Assembly: GCA_030655075.1 (NCBI GenBank)
Contig: JAURWE010000122.1
Location: forward strand, 62,001-126,000
Reading direction: 5' to 3'
DNA length: 64,000 bases
Source: Pararhizobium sp.
GTDB lineage: Bacteria; Pseudomonadota; Alphaproteobacteria; Rhizobiales; Rhizobiaceae
Every line of letters begins with the position of its first letter. The stretch's first letter is position 1. Of the stretch, positions 1-9,054 are shown piece after piece. Both the position numbers and the translations under genes were made by a program. The notes under the pieces were generated by a model. The model had not been told where the DNA came from, did not search any database, and saw only the letters and a program-made list of their open reading frames with translations.

Positions 1-1318
1 CCATCGTCAGGAACCGGACGCTGCAGGCATAGATGATGGCAAAGCCGGTGCCGGACAGAAGCAGACCGGTCGAGATCCCCACATGCGCCCGCAGGAATGC
101 ATCGACACCATTGTCGAGGCCGGCGAGCGGAAAGAGCACGCCGATGGCAAGCACTGTGCCGGGAACGCCGTACCCGAAGGAGGCGAGGCGGCCGGCCGCT
201 TTCACCAGCCGCGACGAGCCCGTGCGGGCTGCATAGGCAAGAAGGAAGGCCAGCAGCACGGCGATCATGGCCGTCGAGCCGGAAACCAGAATGCTGTTGG
301 CAAGCGCCTTCAAAAGCCGCGCCGACGCAAACTGATCAAGACGCTTCAGGGCAAAATGGCCCATGATCATCAGCGGGATCGCGAAGCCGAAAATGACGGG
401 CAGGGTGCAGAGCGCGGTCGCTGACCATTTCTTCCAGCCGGCCAGCGGCATCCGGACCGTGTCGTGCACCGCAGAGGTGGTCTTCTGGCTGGAGAACCGC
501 TGACGCCGGCGCGCCGCCCGCTCGATCAGCATCAGGCAGGCGACGAAGACCAGCATGATGCAGGCAAGCTGCGCGGCACCCGCCAGGTTGCCGCGATTGA
601 GCCAGGTATCGAAGATCGAGAAGGTCAGGGTCTGGACGCCGAGAAATTCGACGGCGCCGATGTCGTTCAATGTTTCCATCGCCACCAGCGTCACGCCGAC
701 CATGATCGCCGGCCGCGCCATGGGGATCTGGATCCGGGCGAAAACAGTCAGTGGTCCGGCGCCGAGCGTGCGCGCCACATCGGCGGCCGCCCGTCCCTGC
801 ATCAGGAACATCGAGCGGCAGGCAAGGTAGATATAGGGATAGAGCACCGAACTCAGCACCAGAACCGCGCCGCCGAGCGAGCGCACATCGGGAAACCAGT
901 AGTCGCGGCTGCTCTGAAAGCCGAACAGGGCCCGCACCGCCGTTTGTAAGGGCCCGGTGAAGGTGAACATTTCCCCGAACGCATAGGCCGCCAGATAGGT
1001 TGGAATTGCGAGCGGCAGCACCAGCGCCGACGACAGGATTTTCCGCAGTGGAAACTCGCAGCTGACCACCAGCCATGCGGTGGCAATGCCGGTGATGCTT
1101 GTGGCCAGACCCGTGAAGAGGATTAAAAGCAGCGTCCGCGTGGTGGCGCGCGGCAGAACATTGGAGACGAGATGCGGCCAGTCGCCTGAACCGCCGCTGA
1201 GCGCCAGCCAAGCGATCGCGATGATCGGCATCGCCACCACGACCGAGGCGAAGATGGCCGCTGCCGCCAGAAAGGGGTGCGCCATACGGCGTTTGTGCTG
1301 GATGCCGAGAGCTTTCAC
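1..1318 (-). CDS. fbpB: Iron(III) ABC transporter permease (FbpB/SfuB type), 3' end outside window
   Basis: Inner-membrane permease of a ferric iron importer; it would pass iron from a periplasmic binding protein across the membrane using an ATPase that is not in the window. The frame stays open from a GTG at 1318 to the window edge (about 439 codons) and translates into many hydrophobic segments, with the two-fold permease repeat expected of the double-length FbpB family. Typical stretches are LAIPTYLAAYAFGE and ARTLGAGPLTVFARI, the latter resembling the EAA cytoplasmic loop that contacts the ATPase. The start is uncertain: GTG 1318 or ATG 1285 are both possible, and an ATG at 1380 is out of frame. 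It lies downstream of the cbrA-like gene on the same strand after a 171-base gap. Its likely partner binding protein is 18 kb away at 19758-20801. Confidence 0.75.
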   Translation of the reverse strand, partial: MKALGIQHKRRMAHPFLAAAAIFASVVVAMPIIAIAWLALSGGSGDWPHLVSNVLPRATTRTLLLILFTGLATSITGIATAWLVVSCEFPLRKILSSALVLPLAIPTYLAAYAFGEMFTFTGPLQTAVRALFGFQSSRDYWFPDVRSLGGAVLVLSSVLYPYIYLACRSMFLMQGRAAADVARTLGAGPLTVFARIQIPMARPAIMVGVTLVAMETLNDIGAVEFLGVQTLTFSIFDTWLNRGNLAGAAQLACIMLVFVACLMLIERAARRRQRFSSQKTTSAVHDTVRMPLAGWKKWSATALCTLPVIFGFAIPLMIMGHFALKRLDQFASARLLKALANSILVSGSTAMIAVLLAFLLAYAARTGSSRLVKAAGRLASFGYGVPGTVLAIGVLFPLAGLDNGVDAFLRAHVGISTGLLLSGTGFAIIYACSVRFLTM

Positions 1319-1489
1319 GACAGAAGAAAATGGCTGCACTGAAGAGCGTCCGGGCTTGAGCAATGGCAGACCCGTTCCATGCCAGGTCAAGACAGCGAAA
1401 ACTGGTTTCAACGCCTCAACTTTTTCTTAGCCCATTTTTTGCGTCAGCGGAAACAGGCTTCGCATGTTCATTTGCAATTGTGTTGCGCT

Positions 1490-4400
1490 CTATTCAGCCA
1501 GAACCCGCTGCGACGGGAAGGTGACTTCCACCAGCGTGCCCTCGCTCGGTGTCGAGCTGATCGAAAACTGCGCCCGGTTGGCATCGACCATCGCCTTGGT
1601 CAGCGGCAGGCCGAGGCCGGTGCCGTCGCCGCGCTTGCGCGTGCCGCTGGTCACCTGCCGGAACGGCTTCAGCGCCTGCTCCAGTTCGGCCCGGTTCATG
1701 CCGACGCCGGTGTCGCGGATGCGCAGCACGACGCTGCCATTGGCTTCATAGGCCGTCGAGACGACGATCTGGCCGCCCGAGGGCGTGAAGCGGATGGCAT
1801 TTGCCAGAATGTTGAGCGCGATCTGCTTGATCGACCGGCTGTCGGCAACGACGCTGGGAACGGCCGCCGACAGGGAGGTGCGAACGATGACCCGTTGCCC
1901 GTTTGCCTGCGGCTGGACCAGCGATACGGCTTCGGAGACCATTTCGTTGAGGCCGACGGCGGTAAATTCAAGTTCCATCTCACCGGCTTCGATCTTCGAA
2001 ATATCGAGCAGGTCATTGACGATATCGAGCACATGGCGGCCGGATCGGCCGATGTCGCCCGCATATTCCGTATAACGGGGGTGCCCCATCGGCCCCAGCC
2101 GCTCGCTCGACATCATATCGGAAAAGCCGATGATGGCATTGAGCGGCGTGCGGATTTCGTGGCTGACGCGGGCCAGGAAGTCGGTCTTGTGAGCATTGGC
2201 GGTTTCGGCCGAACGCTTGGCATTGCGAAGCTCGTCCTCGGTCCGCTTCCACTGGGTGATGTCGCGGATGACGGCGCAGTAGCCGTTCGACGAGGACAGA
2301 CGGCCCATGGTCATGAACAGCGGAATGAAGCCGCCGCCGGATTCCCGGCCGATCACTTCGCGGCCATCATTGAGCACACTGGCCACGCCATGGCCGGAAA
2401 GGCCGTTCAGATAGTCGAGAACCGCCTTCTGGCTTTCATGGGCGAACAGCATGGCGAACAGCTTGCCGCGCGTTTCGGCCTCGTCATAGTTGAACAGCGC
2501 GCTTGCCGAACGGTTCATCGAGCGGATTTCACCATCCGCACCGACCGTCACGACACCATCCGTCGCTGTTTCCAAGATCGAGCGCAGCTCGTCCACCTCG
2601 ATCTTCAGCGATGTGACATCGTCCGGCAGGGTGGGTTTCTCAATGGCACCGGCCTCGAAGACATCAGTGGACGTCACATCAGCGGGGGTCTCCGCAAGCG
2701 CCGTTGCATGGGGTGTATCGGCCGCAGCCAGCGCCATCATCAGCGCCGATTTGCCTTGCCAGCGAACGGACTGCAGGCGCGCCGTCACTGGCACCAGCCG
2801 TCCGTCGTTGCGGATCAGCAGGATGGCGCCATTAGGCGTTTCGACAAGCTCATCCTCCGCCGCGAACAGCGCATCGATGCCGCCATCCTCGATGAGTGTC
2901 TCGAGGGATGCATAGCCGGTGAGTTTCAGGAATTCTGGATTTGCATGGTGCAGCACGTCGCCGCTGTGCACCAGCAGCGCCACCGGCAGATAGTCGACGA
3001 CCTCAGGGCCGAGGCCATTGGGCGTGCTGTCGGCGGTCTCTGCAGCGCTGGTGTCCTGGGTCTCTCCGCCATCGGCATCTGCGGCGGCGAAGACAGCCTC
3101 TGCGGGTGCGGCATCCTCCCCCTGCACCGGTTCGTCCTCGACCGAAACAAAAGGCGCGGCGCTGTATTCGATGACGGTATTGTCGTCGCCGGTTGGTTCG
3201 GTGTGCTGAAGTTGGTCCGGTTCGAAGCCGCCTTCCACCGGATTGGCATCCGTATCTGCACCATCGTGATCCGTTGGCGGTTGCTCCTGTGTTTCCGGGC
3301 TCTGCGGAGACTGTTCCGCTTCCGCATCGGAAACGTATTCATCTTCCGGCGGCGCATCGTTCACAACGACCGGCTGATCGTCAGCAACGGGTGCCGCAGC
3401 GTCCACGTCCTGCATGTCCGGCTGGTTGTCGCCGTTCGCAACAGGCTCGTGCTGATCGATAGGCTGGTCGTCTGTCGAGCCGATACCGGTATCGGCGGCT
3501 GCCGTGTCCTCGCCCTTTGTGTCCTCGACGGTCTCGTTCAGTTTTCGTGCAATCTCACGGAACGCCGCCTGTTCTCCGGCGGACAGTCCTTCCCGTCCGC
3601 GGCTGCGGTGTTCCTCAAGATCGATAACCTTGTCCGACAGCGTGCGCGCGGTTGGATCGACGATGCGCAGAACCGGGCGTTCGCCACGGAAGAGGTCTTG
3701 TGGCGCATAATCATCCCTGTTGTCCGGCTCCAACACCGGTTCGGAATCCTGCGCTTCTGCCCCGGTCATGCCGCCGGAGCTGTGCTCTTGGTCGAGGATC
3801 GGGGCGTCGTGGTCATCAAAGGCTGTGGTCGCGCTGCCGGTCGTCTCGTTGCCGGTGGTAATATCAGGGGTTTCACTCGCAGGCGCGTCGTCAGCGGCGC
3901 CGGGCAGGGCCGAGGCTGCCAGCATCCCAGCGCTGAGGCCAAGGCCGATTGCCTTTTCATCCGAGACCCAGTCGGCCACCCGCACGATGCCAAAACCACG
4001 GAAGCCGTCGAACTCGCGATTGCGCGAATAGGTCGGCAGTGCCGCCAGATCGACGGGCACAGCCTTGTCGGTGCCCTGGACAGGCCACAGGATCATCTTG
4101 CCGGACCACGTGTCGCGCCGCTGCAGGAGATCGCGGATCTTTCCGTCTTCGTCGAAGCCGTATCGCTCGGCCACCGTGCCGAAATCGAAACCGGCAATAC
4201 TGGCCGACAGCGGGCCGACTGCGGCGGCGAACTCGTCGGAAATCTCCGTGAACCGGCCCTCCGCATCAATTTTCCACACGAAACGCATGGCGCGTCCCTG
4301 CGGATCAAAGACGAAGCCGTCGGCTTCAACCACAGATTCAGGCTCGCCAGCCGGCAGGTCGGCGGCAAGGTTTTCGGACTGTTCAGCAGTGGCAGTTGTC

Positions 4401-5497
4401 TCAAAGGAGGGGCTCTCGCCGCCGCTCGCCACAGGCTCCGTTATTGGCCCCGGGAGGTACGCTTCCGGCTCATTGGCATGTTCGAAAGCCGGTATATCGC
4501 TTGAAACGCCGGTTTCCGTCTCTTGTGAGGGCTCTTCTGCTGCGTCATCACTAGCATCAGCGGTAAGAAGGTCCTCGGGCGGAATGCTGATCTCGGCTTC
4601 CGGCAAATCGTCACCGGTCACAGATACTGTTTCGGCCAGGTCGTTCTGAACGCCTTCTTCTTCTGCTGCCTCGGCTGCAGCATCATCGGCTGGCATTTCC
4701 GTCACCAACGACGCCGCGTTGGAGAACTCTGCCGGAAGACCAGATCCCTCAGCAATGCCGGCACGGTCCTGCCCGGTTTCACCGGTGGTGTCTGATGTCT
4801 TGCTTTCCTCCGGGGCAGCGTCGAGATTGCCCAGAATGGTCTCGACAGCAAACAGCAGGTACAGCGGCGGATTGTCGGAAAGCTTGCCGATCGCCGCTGG
4901 CAGATTGCCCTTTTCCGTGGCGACGGGCCGCTTGACCAGCCAGTCCCGGTGCTGGCCGGCGGCGCCGGCAAGCGAGCGGCTCGTCTGCTCGCTCATGCCG
5001 AGCGCGCGAAAGCCTTCCGAGGCGGCGATGACATGGCCGTCGGCATCGAGCACCGCCATATGCGTATCGGGATCGTCGAAACCCGACAGCATGCGCTCGG
5101 CACATTCCGTCCGCGAAACCGGCTTTGCATCGAGAGGCGTGGTGAAGAGCAGGGCGCTTTCGCCCGGATAGACACTGATGATTTCGACAGATGCATTCAG
5201 CGTGACGCTGCGAAAGCCGGTGGCGATGCGCATCAGGAAGCTGCGGCGGTCACCGGTCTGCTTTAGCTGCGCGGCAGTCGCTTCGAGCTGCCGGAAGGAA
5301 ACATTGCCGTGGTCGATGCCCGCATCGATAAAGTCATAGATGGCGTCATGGCCAAAGAGGTTCGCACCCTGACCGTTCGACCAGAGGACCTGCCGCATGT
5401 CCGTTGAGAACAGTACCGCAGCCTCGCCCTTTGCGAAATGCTCGCGCACCCGTTCGTGAACGGCGATATCGATGAATGGGTACTGTCTTGCGGGCAT
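1490..5497 (-). CDS. cbrA: CbrA/PdhS-like multi-PAS sensor histidine kinase
   Basis: Large soluble sensor kinase of 1335 residues in the DivJ/PleC/PdhS group, which in alphaproteobacteria feeds the DivK-CtrA cell-cycle relay. The C-terminal 223 residues hold a complete kinase core: phospho-acceptor His1113 in VSHEIRTPLNAIIGF, an N-box (ILANAIRFTP), a DTGVGM G1 box and a GDGTGLGL G2 box. Ahead of it are at least two PAS-like domains (around VDYLPVALLVHSGDVL and ILETATDGVVTVGADGEI) and an N-terminal PAS-like region. Between them lies a long, acidic, Glu/Asp/Ala/Thr-rich stretch that is probably disordered. No membrane segment is evident. I chose ATG 5497 (MPARQYPFID) over an upstream ATG at 5545 because homologous-looking sequence begins there. 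The gene lies beside a phasin gene, as I recall for S. meliloti cbrA; the specific name rests on that and is less certain than the family. Confidence 0.8.
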   Translation of the reverse strand: MPARQYPFIDIAVHERVREHFAKGEAAVLFSTDMRQVLWSNGQGANLFGHDAIYDFIDAGIDHGNVSFRQLEATAAQLKQTGDRRSFLMRIATGFRSVTLNASVEIISVYPGESALLFTTPLDAKPVSRTECAERMLSGFDDPDTHMAVLDADGHVIAASEGFRALGMSEQTSRSLAGAAGQHRDWLVKRPVATEKGNLPAAIGKLSDNPPLYLLFAVETILGNLDAAPEESKTSDTTGETGQDRAGIAEGSGLPAEFSNAASLVTEMPADDAAAEAAEEEGVQNDLAETVSVTGDDLPEAEISIPPEDLLTADASDDAAEEPSQETETGVSSDIPAFEHANEPEAYLPGPITEPVASGGESPSFETTATAEQSENLAADLPAGEPESVVEADGFVFDPQGRAMRFVWKIDAEGRFTEISDEFAAAVGPLSASIAGFDFGTVAERYGFDEDGKIRDLLQRRDTWSGKMILWPVQGTDKAVPVDLAALPTYSRNREFDGFRGFGIVRVADWVSDEKAIGLGLSAGMLAASALPGAADDAPASETPDITTGNETTGSATTAFDDHDAPILDQEHSSGGMTGAEAQDSEPVLEPDNRDDYAPQDLFRGERPVLRIVDPTARTLSDKVIDLEEHRSRGREGLSAGEQAAFREIARKLNETVEDTKGEDTAAADTGIGSTDDQPIDQHEPVANGDNQPDMQDVDAAAPVADDQPVVVNDAPPEDEYVSDAEAEQSPQSPETQEQPPTDHDGADTDANPVEGGFEPDQLQHTEPTGDDNTVIEYSAAPFVSVEDEPVQGEDAAPAEAVFAAADADGGETQDTSAAETADSTPNGLGPEVVDYLPVALLVHSGDVLHHANPEFLKLTGYASLETLIEDGGIDALFAAEDELVETPNGAILLIRNDGRLVPVTARLQSVRWQGKSALMMALAAADTPHATALAETPADVTSTDVFEAGAIEKPTLPDDVTSLKIEVDELRSILETATDGVVTVGADGEIRSMNRSASALFNYDEAETRGKLFAMLFAHESQKAVLDYLNGLSGHGVASVLNDGREVIGRESGGGFIPLFMTMGRLSSSNGYCAVIRDITQWKRTEDELRNAKRSAETANAHKTDFLARVSHEIRTPLNAIIGFSDMMSSERLGPMGHPRYTEYAGDIGRSGRHVLDIVNDLLDISKIEAGEMELEFTAVGLNEMVSEAVSLVQPQANGQRVIVRTSLSAAVPSVVADSRSIKQIALNILANAIRFTPSGGQIVVSTAYEANGSVVLRIRDTGVGMNRAELEQALKPFRQVTSGTRKRGDGTGLGLPLTKAMVDANRAQFSISSTPSEGTLVEVTFPSQRVLAE

Positions 5498-5629
5498 ATT
5501 CTGGCCTGTCTCTACCTGTCGTCCCGGAAAAACGCCGGTTAACAATCTATTAATAGCGCCCAGCGCCCCGGCGGTCCAGAAGCGCGCCCTTATGCAGCCG
5601 CTGTTTCAGTCCAAAAGGTTAATTGATAG

Positions 5630-5660
5630 TGCGCCGCACAATTATGTTGCACCGCACAAT
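5630..5660 (+). promoter_or_regulatory. Tandem PhaR-like operator repeats upstream of phasin
   Basis: Two 13-base direct repeats, TGCGCCGCACAAT (5630-5642) and TGCACCGCACAAT (5648-5660), differ at one base and are 18 bases apart. Each contains a TGC-N3-GCA inverted half-site. PhaR regulators of polyhydroxyalkanoate granule genes are known to bind TGC/GCA-type palindromes upstream of phasin genes in other alphaproteobacteria. The repeats lie 77 bases before the phasin start codon, a plausible operator position. No direct proof of the binder. Confidence 0.5.
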
Positions 5661-5736
5661 AAAATGAACTATATGGCGCATATCAAGTTTAAAGAAGGGT
5701 GCCTCTGGTGAGGGCCCGCAACCAAGGAGCGCTAAA

Positions 5737-6186
5737 ATGGCTACCAAGAAAACCGATGACGTATTTTCCATGGCTTCGTTTGATCCGGCCAAGATCACCG
5801 ACAGCATGCGCGAGTTCGCCGAAAAGGGCGCTGCGCAGTCGAAGGAAGCCTATGCCAAGATGAAGACCGCCGCTGAAGACGCGTCCAAGACGGTGGAAGC
5901 CACGATGGAAAGCGCTCAGTCGAGCACGGTCGAAATCGGCCTGAAGGCCATCGAAGCCCTTCGCACCAATGCGGAGAACTCGCTGTCGCACATGGAAGCT
6001 CTCCTGGGCGTCAAGTCGCTCTCCGAACTCTTCGAATTGCAGACCGGCTTTATTCGCAAGCAGGCAGAACTTGCCGTCGAGCAGGCCAAGTCGATGCAGG
6101 AAGCCACCAAGAAAGCTGCCGAAAGCGTTTCCCAGCCGGCCAAGGCCGCTGCCGAAAAGGCAATCTCGACCTTCAAGAAGGTCTGA
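5737..6186 (+). CDS. phaP: Phasin family protein (PHA granule-associated)
   Basis: Small amphipathic protein (149 residues) predicted to coat polyhydroxyalkanoate granules. The whole sequence is helical and rich in Ala, Lys and Glu, with phasin-like heptads such as VEIGLKAIEALRTNAENSL and SLSELFELQTGFIRKQAEL. It ends in a Lys/Ala-rich tail (AAAEKAISTFKKV). No signal peptide or membrane segment. A strong ribosome site, AAGGAG, precedes the ATG. It is transcribed away from the cbrA-like kinase, shares a 239-base intergenic region with it, and is followed directly by a strong terminator, so it is probably monocistronic. The TGC-N3-GCA repeats upstream suggest control by a PhaR-type repressor. 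Confidence 0.88.
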   Translation: MATKKTDDVFSMASFDPAKITDSMREFAEKGAAQSKEAYAKMKTAAEDASKTVEATMESAQSSTVEIGLKAIEALRTNAENSLSHMEALLGVKSLSELFELQTGFIRKQAELAVEQAKSMQEATKKAAESVSQPAKAAAEKAISTFKKV

Positions 6187-6208
6187 TCGGTCCTCTCGAT
6201 ACTTTCTG

Positions 6209-6239
6209 AAAACCGGGCTCTTGCAGCCCGGTTTTTTTA
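6209..6239 (+). terminator. Rho-independent terminator of phasin gene
   Basis: Stem AAACCGGGCT / AGCCCGGTTT with a short CTTGC loop, followed by a run of seven T, beginning about 23 bases after the phasin stop codon. Confidence 0.9.
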
Positions 6240-6332
6240 TGCCTATCGTTTTTCCACGGATTTGCCGGGCAGGGACTTGCAAAAAATTCGTCCGCCCCGT
6301 ATGTGACGCGGACAGCACGAGGCGCTGCGCGT

Positions 6333-6409
6333 GCGGTTGTAGCTCAGTTGGTTAGAGCGCAGGATTGTGGATCCTGAGGTCGGTGGTTCGAGACCACCCA
6401 ACCGTACCA
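6333..6409 (+). tRNA. tRNA-His (GTG)
   Basis: A full 77-base cloverleaf can be folded. The acceptor stem GCGGTTG (6333-6339) pairs with CAACCGT (6399-6405). The D arm is GCTC..GAGC, the anticodon stem CAGGA/TCCTG (6360-6376) carries anticodon GTG at 6367-6369, and the T arm contains GGTTCGAGACC. CCA is encoded (6407-6409). The discriminator base is A73, and the base before G1 is T, not G. The normal extra 5' G of tRNA-His is therefore not encoded, as described for a clade of alphaproteobacteria including rhizobia. Confidence 0.95.
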
Positions 6410-6792
6410 TTCCTTTTCCCGTTTTGGTTTCTTCGACATCATCGGCATCCGCTGGCCTTTGTCTGCACATGGCACGGATGCAGTGACGATCCGTGGTTAT
6501 ACGCCTCCTGCGGGAAGGGAGACGGCGGCTGCAATCATTCTGCGGCGTCAGGGTTAACCATGCCGATATTGTATGCTTTTAAACATAAGCAATTGCTGAC
6601 AAATGTGTTTTTCTGCTTCTTCCGGGCCACCGCCAAGCACTTGTAAATCCTTCCTTTACTATAGGAATTTTCTTTTCCCGGGCTGGCACGCTGGATTATC
6701 AATCTGTGAACCAATCGACCCCTAAGGCTTGATCGTTCGATGTAGAACCGGCGCGCATGAGGCGTGGCTGTTGTGATCATGGGGTTCGTATT
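6410..6792 (+). other. Non-coding spacer between tRNA-His and bcsA
   Basis: About 380 bases with no supported gene. The short reading frames present lack family-like sequence and good ribosome sites. The right half is AT-rich (around 6580-6690) and probably contains the promoter of the cellulose operon, but I cannot assign a confident -35/-10 pair. No convincing terminator or riboswitch is seen. Confidence 0.5.
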
Positions 6793-9054
6793 ATGCACAT
6801 GATGTGCGCTAAAATGCTGGCGGTTTTCGCCGGTCTTGCAGGTCTATTATTGCTTTTGCTGCCAATGAGCCTCCAGGCACAGCTCATGCTCAGCTTTGCC
6901 GTTCTTGGCGTTATGTTTTTCGGCATGACCCGGCCCGACAACAGCGTTTTCCGTCTCACCACCTTCGTTTTCGCCGGCATCATCGCGCTCCGCTACGCTT
7001 ACTGGCGTACGACGGAAACGCTGCCGAGCTTTTCCGAACCCATCAATTTCATTCCGGGTTTTCTGCTTTATCTCGCTGAAATGTATTGCCTGCTGATGCT
7101 GGCGATCAGCTTCTTCATGGTCGTCGATCCGGTCCGCCGCACCACGCCGAAGATGGGCAGCGGCGATGAGCTACCGACCGTCGATGTCTTCATTCCGAGC
7201 TACAACGAAGATCCCGAACTGCTGGCCGGCACGCTCGCGGCCGCCAAGTCGATGATTTATCCGAAGGACAAGCTCAACATCTACCTGCTTGACGACGGCG
7301 GCACGGAGGCCAAGCGCAACCACAGCAACCCGCATGTCTCGATCAGCGCCATTCGCCGCCACGAGCAGCTGAAGGCGCTCTGCAAGGCGATGGACGTGCA
7401 CTATCACGCCCGCAAGCAGAACGATCACGCCAAGGCGGGCAATCTCAACGAGGGCATGAAGATCTCGAGCGGCGAACTCATCGTCGTCTTCGATGCCGAC
7501 CATGCGCCGGTGCGCGAATTCCTGCGCGAAACCATCGGCTTCTTCGCCGAAGACAAGAAGCTCTTCCTTGTCCAGACGCCGCACTACTTCCTCAATCCCG
7601 ATCCGCTGGAAAAGAACCTCAAGACCTTCGCGCGCATGCCGTCTGAAAACGAGATGTTCTATTCGATGGTCCAGCGCGGGCTGGACAAGTGGAACGCCTC
7701 TTTCTTCTGCGGTTCCGCCGCCGTCCTGCGCCGCGCGGCCCTGGATGCCGTCGATGGTTTCTCCGGCCAGTCGATAACGGAGGATTGCGAAACCGCCCTG
7801 TCACTCCATTCGCGCGGCTGGCACAGTGTCTATGTCGACAAGCCGCTCATTGCCGGCCTTCAGCCGGAAACCTTCGTCTCCTTCATCGGCCAGCGCGCCC
7901 GCTGGTGCCAGGGCATGCTGCAGATCCTCATTCTCAACCGCCCGTTCCTGGCCAAGGGCCTGACCGTACCGCAGCGCATCTGCTACGCCGGTACAAACCT
8001 GTTCTGGCTCTTTCCGGTCACGCGCCTGACCTTCATGTTCGCCCCGCTGCTCTACATCTTCTTCTCGCTGGAGATCTATGAGGCCAATATCCTCGAGTTC
8101 GCCTCCTACGCCGTTACCTATCTCATCAGCTCGTTCGCCATGCAGAGCTATCTCTATGGCCGCGTCCGCTGGCCTTGGATTTCCGAGCTCTATGAATATG
8201 TCCAGTCGGTCCTGCTCATTGGCAGCATCGTCAGCGTCATTCGCAACCCGCGCAAGCCGACGTTCAACGTCACCGCCAAAGGCCAGACGCTGGACAAGAG
8301 CAAGCTGTCGCCCTTAGCAAAGCCTTACTTCGCCATCTTCTTCCTGCTGCTCGCCGCTGCCCTCTATTCGGGCTACCGCTTTCTCACCGAGCCGGTCGCC
8401 AGCGAACTGCTGCTGATCGTCGCCGGCTGGAACCTGATCAATCTCGGTCTTGCCGGGGCGGCCCTCGGTGCCATTGCCGAGCGCCGCGAGCTGCGCCGCA
8501 ACCAGCGTCTGCCGGTCAAGCGCCATGCCTTGGCGAAAATGGCCGGTGAGCTCTACACGGTCATCATCCAGGATGCCTCCAGCGGCGGCATTTCGGTCGA
8601 GTTCGTCGATCACCAGCCGAAAGTCGACATGGCCAATCCGCCGACGGCTGCCGTCGAGCTTCGCCGCGCCGGGCAAGTCATCGCCTTCAATGTCGTCTGC
8701 CGCTCCAGCCGCACCACCGAAAGCGGCATGGTCTACGGCTTTGCCTATGCCGAACGTACGCCGGAAACCTTTATTGCCATCGCCGATCTGATGTATTCCG
8801 ATCAGGCCGTGCTGCAGGAAAGGCTCGTGCGCCGCCAGGTTCGCAGCAACTTCTTCTGGGGCACCGGCCGGTTCGCGGTCTGGAGCATCACGGAAACCCT
8901 GCGCGCCCTGCGCTACGGTTTCGGCCTCATCCGCGAAAGCTCGGTCCCGTCCTTCGAGGATGCGCCGATCCTGGTTCGCGACACCAATGTTCACATTCCC
9001 GGCAGGACCACCGACCTGCCGGCCGTGCTCACAGGAGCCCATACCTATGGCTAA
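6793..9054 (+). CDS. bcsA: Cellulose synthase catalytic subunit (UDP-forming)
   Basis: Membrane glycosyltransferase that polymerises UDP-glucose into beta-1,4-glucan and threads it through its own membrane channel; activated by cyclic di-GMP. In the 753-residue product, N-terminal membrane helices precede the GT2 domain with its diagnostic residues: LLDDGG (about 166-170), DADHAP (234-239), TED (329-331) and QRARW (367-371). More membrane helices follow. The C-terminal PilZ domain (about 565-650) has the cyclic-di-GMP motifs RRNQR and DASSGG. I prefer ATG 6793 because GGGG lies 8 bases upstream; an in-frame ATG at 6757 has a poorer ribosome site. It is the first gene of a four-gene operon, and its last 8 bases overlap bcsB. 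The order and sequence match celA of Agrobacterium. Confidence 0.95.
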   Translation: MHMMCAKMLAVFAGLAGLLLLLLPMSLQAQLMLSFAVLGVMFFGMTRPDNSVFRLTTFVFAGIIALRYAYWRTTETLPSFSEPINFIPGFLLYLAEMYCLLMLAISFFMVVDPVRRTTPKMGSGDELPTVDVFIPSYNEDPELLAGTLAAAKSMIYPKDKLNIYLLDDGGTEAKRNHSNPHVSISAIRRHEQLKALCKAMDVHYHARKQNDHAKAGNLNEGMKISSGELIVVFDADHAPVREFLRETIGFFAEDKKLFLVQTPHYFLNPDPLEKNLKTFARMPSENEMFYSMVQRGLDKWNASFFCGSAAVLRRAALDAVDGFSGQSITEDCETALSLHSRGWHSVYVDKPLIAGLQPETFVSFIGQRARWCQGMLQILILNRPFLAKGLTVPQRICYAGTNLFWLFPVTRLTFMFAPLLYIFFSLEIYEANILEFASYAVTYLISSFAMQSYLYGRVRWPWISELYEYVQSVLLIGSIVSVIRNPRKPTFNVTAKGQTLDKSKLSPLAKPYFAIFFLLLAAALYSGYRFLTEPVASELLLIVAGWNLINLGLAGAALGAIAERRELRRNQRLPVKRHALAKMAGELYTVIIQDASSGGISVEFVDHQPKVDMANPPTAAVELRRAGQVIAFNVVCRSSRTTESGMVYGFAYAERTPETFIAIADLMYSDQAVLQERLVRRQVRSNFFWGTGRFAVWSITETLRALRYGFGLIRESSVPSFEDAPILVRDTNVHIPGRTTDLPAVLTGAHTYG

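Noticed and set aside
336..1211. Minus-strand frame of 291 codons at the left end
   Set aside because: It is out of frame with the real iron permease, whose hydrophobic translation covers the same bases; the product is Arg/Ala/His-rich and lacks family features.
1319..1380. ATG at 1380 as start of the iron permease
   Set aside because: Reading from this ATG reaches a TGA after 21 codons; it is in a different frame from the permease.
1379..4504. Long plus-strand open frame of about 1041 codons antisense to the CbrA-like kinase gene
   Set aside because: The translation is Arg/Gly/His-rich with no motifs, and the opposite strand encodes a clear histidine kinase; such mirror frames are common in GC-rich DNA.
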